From the NCBI RefSeq assembly GCF_024300825.1, contig NZ_CP101323.1, positions 2,790,001 to 2,854,000 on the forward strand: DNA of 64,000 nucleotides, read 5' to 3'. The translations under genes and the position numbers were made by a program. Origin of the DNA: Natronomonas gomsonensis (lineage in GTDB: Archaea; Halobacteriota; Halobacteria; Halobacteriales; Haloarculaceae). Within the stretch, counting starts at the first letter, position 1; each line of letters starts with the position of its first letter. Shown piece by piece: positions 61,208 to 64,000 of this stretch. The notes beneath the pieces are model-generated. The model ran no database searches, was not told where the DNA came from, and saw only the letters and a program-made list of their open reading frames with translations.

Positions 61208-61996
61208 ATGTCCGACCGACCAGTCATACTAGAGTACACCCACGACGGTCGCGCCGCCCGTCTTACGCTGAACCGGCCCAACAAAAACAATGCCATCGAC
61301 CGGGCACTGCTGGAGACGCTAACGGCTCAAATCGAGGACATTGAGAGGGCAAACGACGTTCGCGTCGTTACTGTCCGAGGTGCGGGCGGGACTTTCTCTG
61401 CCGGTGCTGACTTGGCGGAGTTGAAAGGTACTATCGAGGACGGCGATCGCGCCGGGGCGGCGGCATTCCTTGACCTGATACACGAGACGCTCGACAGGCT
61501 TGCGGCTGTCACCGTCCCAACAGTCGCCATCGTCGAAGGATTCGCGCTCGCGGGTGGCCTCGAGACTATGCTTGCCTGTGATCTCACGATTTGCAGTCGC
61601 GACGCAACACTCGGCGACCAACATGCGAACTTCGGGCTCGTCGCCGGGGGCGGCGGGACCCAGCGGCTCCCGCGCATCGTCGGGCCCCGCCGTGCGAAGG
61701 AACTAATCTTCACTGGCCGCCGGCTGTCGCCTGTCGAGGCGAAGGAGTGGGGTCTGGTCAACCGTGTCGCCGATCCGGATGACCTTGATGACGCTATCGA
61801 GGATTTAGTCGATATACTGGCCGAAAAGAGCGGAAGAGCTGCTGGCGTTGCGAAATACCTTGTCGACCGCGGAGCCGACCTCGACATGGAGACAGGACTG
61901 GAACTCGAACGCGAGCAGGTCTGCTCGTATATGTTTGAGGACGACGCGAAAGAGGGGTTGAGGGCCTTCGCAGATGGGCGTGCTCCCGAGTTCTAG
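61208..61996 (+). CDS. Enoyl-CoA hydratase/isomerase family
   Basis: The product has 262 residues. Crotonase motifs: GGTFSAGADLAELKGTIED and GFALAGGLETMLACDLTICS, with GLVAGGGGTQRLPRIVGPRR (catalytic glycine loop). The AGADLAELKG pattern is close to ordinary enoyl-CoA hydratases. It hydrates trans-2-enoyl-CoA. The stop overlaps the stop of the convergent acyl-CoA dehydrogenase by 4 bp. A clear TATA box is upstream. Confidence 0.93.
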   Translation: MSDRPVILEYTHDGRAARLTLNRPNKNNAIDRALLETLTAQIEDIERANDVRVVTVRGAGGTFSAGADLAELKGTIEDGDRAGAAAFLDLIHETLDRLAAVTVPTVAIVEGFALAGGLETMLACDLTICSRDATLGDQHANFGLVAGGGGTQRLPRIVGPRRAKELIFTGRRLSPVEAKEWGLVNRVADPDDLDDAIEDLVDILAEKSGRAAGVAKYLVDRGADLDMETGLELEREQVCSYMFEDDAKEGLRAFADGRAPEF

Positions 61997-63168
61997 TAGC
62001 TCCGGGGCAGGTCAAGCAGGTTCTCACCGACGTAGTTAAGCACCATCTCGTTATTCACCGGCGCGATGCGGAGGAACCGTGTCCAGTCTCTGAGCGCGGC
62101 CAGCGGGTAGTCGTGACTGAACGCGTTTCCACCGAGCGCCTGTACGGCCGCGTCCATGGCCTTGTCTGCGGCCTCCGAGGCGGCGTACTTCGCGACGTTC
62201 GCGGCAGCCGCGGCGTTTCGCTGTCCCGCTTCGTGTGCAGCTGCGGCCGTCTGGAGCGTGAGCGCGGCCTGTTCGACAGCAACCTTCGCGCCGGCTAGCG
62301 GGTGCTGAACGCCTTGATAACTGCCGGTCGGGGCATCGAATATCTCTCGATCGTTCGCGTAGTCGGCGCCCTTTTCTATGACGAACCGACCGAGCCCGAC
62401 CGCGAGCGCCGCGGTGACGACGCGTTCGGGGTTGAGTGCCGAGAACACATGCGAAAACCCGGCGTCTTCCCTCCCAATGCGGTTGTTGACCGGCACCCGG
62501 ACATCGTCGAAGTGGACCGTGTACTGGCCGCTGGGTTCGGGGATGGACACGTCGAGCGGAGATGTCTCGATGCCATCTGCGTCCGTATCCACCACTAGCA
62601 ACGTGCCACCGTGGTAGGGATTTTCGTTGGCGACGTCCTCGTAGGGGGTGGTACGGGTCACGAGTTGGATGTAATCAGCGCCGGCCGCGTCGGTGATGTA
62701 GGTCTTCTCGCCGTTCACGACGTACTCGTCGCCATCGCGTGTGGCGGAGGTTCGTATCCGGGAGGCGTTCGTCCCGCTGTGGGGCTCTGTGATGGCGAAC
62801 GCAAATCGAAGGTCACCGCTGGCGATTCCCGGCAGAAACCGATTTTTTAGGTTGTCGCTCCCGTACTCAATGATGGGGAGCGGCGCCATCGTCGTCGTCG
62901 ACAGGAACGCGAGCAACGGGACGCCGTGGGCGGCGAACGTCTCTATGAGCGTCGCGAGCGCTGGGATTCCCATCTCTTCGCCGCCATACTTCTCGGGAAC
63001 GGCGATACCGAGGAACCCGAGCTCGCCGAGTTCCGCCCAGAGTTCGTCGACGAAGTGTCCCTCCCTACAGCAGGTCTGCCAGTAGTCGTGGTCGTATTCT
63101 GCGGTGAGATCGGCCACTGCGTCGGCTATCATCGACTGTTCGTCGGTCAGGGTGACGAGTGTGTTCAT
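61993..63168 (-). CDS. Acyl-CoA dehydrogenase
   Basis: The product has 391 residues. Motifs: AVPEKYGGEEMGIPALATLI, AFAITEPHSGTNASRIRTS, GEKTYITDAAGADYIQLVTR and AVQALGGNAFSHDYPLAALR. It has the flavin-dependent desaturation fold. It follows the acyl-CoA synthetase gene on the minus strand by 17 nt, so synthetase and dehydrogenase form an operon. ETF for it is encoded at 47.7-49.4 kb. Confidence 0.94.
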   Translation of the reverse strand: MNTLVTLTDEQSMIADAVADLTAEYDHDYWQTCCREGHFVDELWAELGELGFLGIAVPEKYGGEEMGIPALATLIETFAAHGVPLLAFLSTTTMAPLPIIEYGSDNLKNRFLPGIASGDLRFAFAITEPHSGTNASRIRTSATRDGDEYVVNGEKTYITDAAGADYIQLVTRTTPYEDVANENPYHGGTLLVVDTDADGIETSPLDVSIPEPSGQYTVHFDDVRVPVNNRIGREDAGFSHVFSALNPERVVTAALAVGLGRFVIEKGADYANDREIFDAPTGSYQGVQHPLAGAKVAVEQAALTLQTAAAAHEAGQRNAAAAANVAKYAASEAADKAMDAAVQALGGNAFSHDYPLAALRDWTRFLRIAPVNNEMVLNYVGENLLDLPRSY

Positions 63169-63185
63169 AGGAGCGTTTAATCAAT

Positions 63186-64000
63186 TCACTCCGAGATGAG
63201 CACGTCTTCGTACTGATCGCGGAGCGTCTTCTTGTCGTATTTGCCGACAGATGTCTGAGGTATCTCGTCTACGACAATCATCTCATCTGGAATCCACCAC
63301 TTCTCGATCTCGCCGCTCTCGACGTACTGCATGAGGTGATTCTCTAGATCGACATTCGCCTTGTCAACGCTATCTTCGAGCACTACGATGGCGAGGGGTC
63401 GTTCGACCCACTCCTCGTGGTTGACAGCGACAGTCACGGCGTCACTGATGTCTGGGTGTTCGGCAATGTGGTCTTCGAGGACTGGTGATGGTATCCATTC
63501 GCCACCGCTCTTAATCACATCTTTGATGCGATCGAGTACCTCCACGTTCCCCCACTCGTCGATGCGGACGAGATCACCCATCCTGAGATATCCGTCTTCG
63601 GTCGTCGCTTCCTCAGTCTTCTCGGGCATTCCCCAGTACCCGCCAGTTCCCCAGGGTGCTCGGTAAGCAATTTCGCCCTCGGACTTGCCGTCCCACGGGA
63701 GTGTCTCGCCGGTGTCCGGGTCGATTACCTTCGCCTCGGCACCGGTCACGAAGTAGCCGGCGACGTCGGCCTTGTACTGGAACAGTTCTTCTTCATCCAT
63801 CGCCAACTCTCTGTCGCGGAGGTGATTCTGGATGTTGTAACAGAACTGAGGACCGGCCTCGGTGTATCCGTACACCTGCGAGGTATCTGCGCCGAGGTCC
63901 TCGAGGTCACGTAGTAGGGGCGTCGGCGGCGACTGTCCGCCGAACACGATTTCGAGGCCGTCAAGGGTGATGTCCTCTCCGTCCGTGCGGCGGTCCTCAA
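63186..64000 (-). CDS. Acyl-CoA synthetase (AMP-forming), 5' end beyond window
   Basis: The open frame continues past position 64000, so the N-terminal part with the P-loop is missing. The visible ~271 residues hold the second core motif QVYGYTEAGPQFCYNI, the hinge DGYLRMGDLVRIDEWG, DRIKDVIKSGGEWIPSPVLE and the Lys loop QTSVGKYDKKTLRDQ. This is the fatty-acyl/medium-chain CoA ligase style. It is the first visible gene of the minus-strand operon with the acyl-CoA dehydrogenase. Confidence 0.93.
   Translation of the reverse strand, partial: EDRRTDGEDITLDGLEIVFGGQSPPTPLLRDLEDLGADTSQVYGYTEAGPQFCYNIQNHLRDRELAMDEEELFQYKADVAGYFVTGAEAKVIDPDTGETLPWDGKSEGEIAYRAPWGTGGYWGMPEKTEEATTEDGYLRMGDLVRIDEWGNVEVLDRIKDVIKSGGEWIPSPVLEDHIAEHPDISDAVTVAVNHEEWVERPLAIVVLEDSVDKANVDLENHLMQYVESGEIEKWWIPDEMIVVDEIPQTSVGKYDKKTLRDQYEDVLISE

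Overview
The window is a piece of a haloarchaeal (class Halobacteria) chromosome. The evidence is high G+C, acidic proteins, Tat-type signal peptides (several with a lipobox), an archaeal MCM helicase with an intein, AMP phosphorylase, an isoprenyl diphosphate synthase, a PGF-CTERM-like surface protein and many leaderless genes with a TATA box centred about 24-30 nt before the start codon. The genus cannot be fixed from the sequence alone.

Layout. 0-5.6 kb: a partial cupin, a GYD protein, a Ski2-like helicase, small membrane proteins, tRNA-Pro(UGG), a PD-(D/E)XK nuclease-like gene, a methyltransferase and a DUF302 protein. 5.7-12 kb: a DsbA-like/membrane protein pair, an orphan betaine-type binding lipoprotein beside a Cache-HAMP histidine kinase, then an HTH regulator with a perfect palindromic operator and the trxA-trxB operon. 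12-19.2 kb: a secreted M14 carboxypeptidase and mcm interrupted by a 523-residue LAGLIDADG intein. 19.2-23.6 kb: an A+T-richer island with no gene in its first 0.9 kb, which carries a composite inverted repeat and six GGTGTAC motifs. It is followed by a DUF998 gene, a frameshifted DUF3267 protease and two overlapping tyrosine-recombinase genes, one without a catalytic domain. 23.7-27.6 kb: two tandem-domain universal stress proteins, AMP phosphorylase and a HIT protein.

27.7-38.9 kb is a transport and catabolism module. It has a complete branched-chain-type ABC transporter with a CoA ligase gene inside the operon, then a thioesterase and an amidohydrolase, then a divergent pair resembling BadI (2-ketocyclohexanecarboxyl-CoA hydrolase) and BadH (2-hydroxycyclohexanecarboxyl-CoA dehydrogenase), and a PaaK-like ligase. 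I infer uptake, CoA activation and ring opening of an alicyclic or aromatic acid. 38.9-49.4 kb is mostly housekeeping: uracil-DNA glycosylase, IleRS, a secreted metallopeptidase, PRPP synthase, a prenyl diphosphate synthase and the electron transfer flavoprotein etfAB.

49.6-64 kb is a second acyl-CoA catabolic cluster that runs past the right edge. It has SDRs, acyl-CoA dehydrogenases, a thiolase-fold protein lacking the nucleophilic Cys next to a DUF35 partner, an MBL hydrolase, CoA ligases, a 3-hydroxyacyl-CoA dehydrogenase, two adjacent single-hotdog MaoC proteins, a CitE-like lyase and two enoyl-CoA hydratases. Together with etfAB this could oxidise a branched or polycyclic acyl-CoA, with carbon-carbon cleavage by aldolase or lyase as well as thiolysis. 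The substrate is not evident from sequence.
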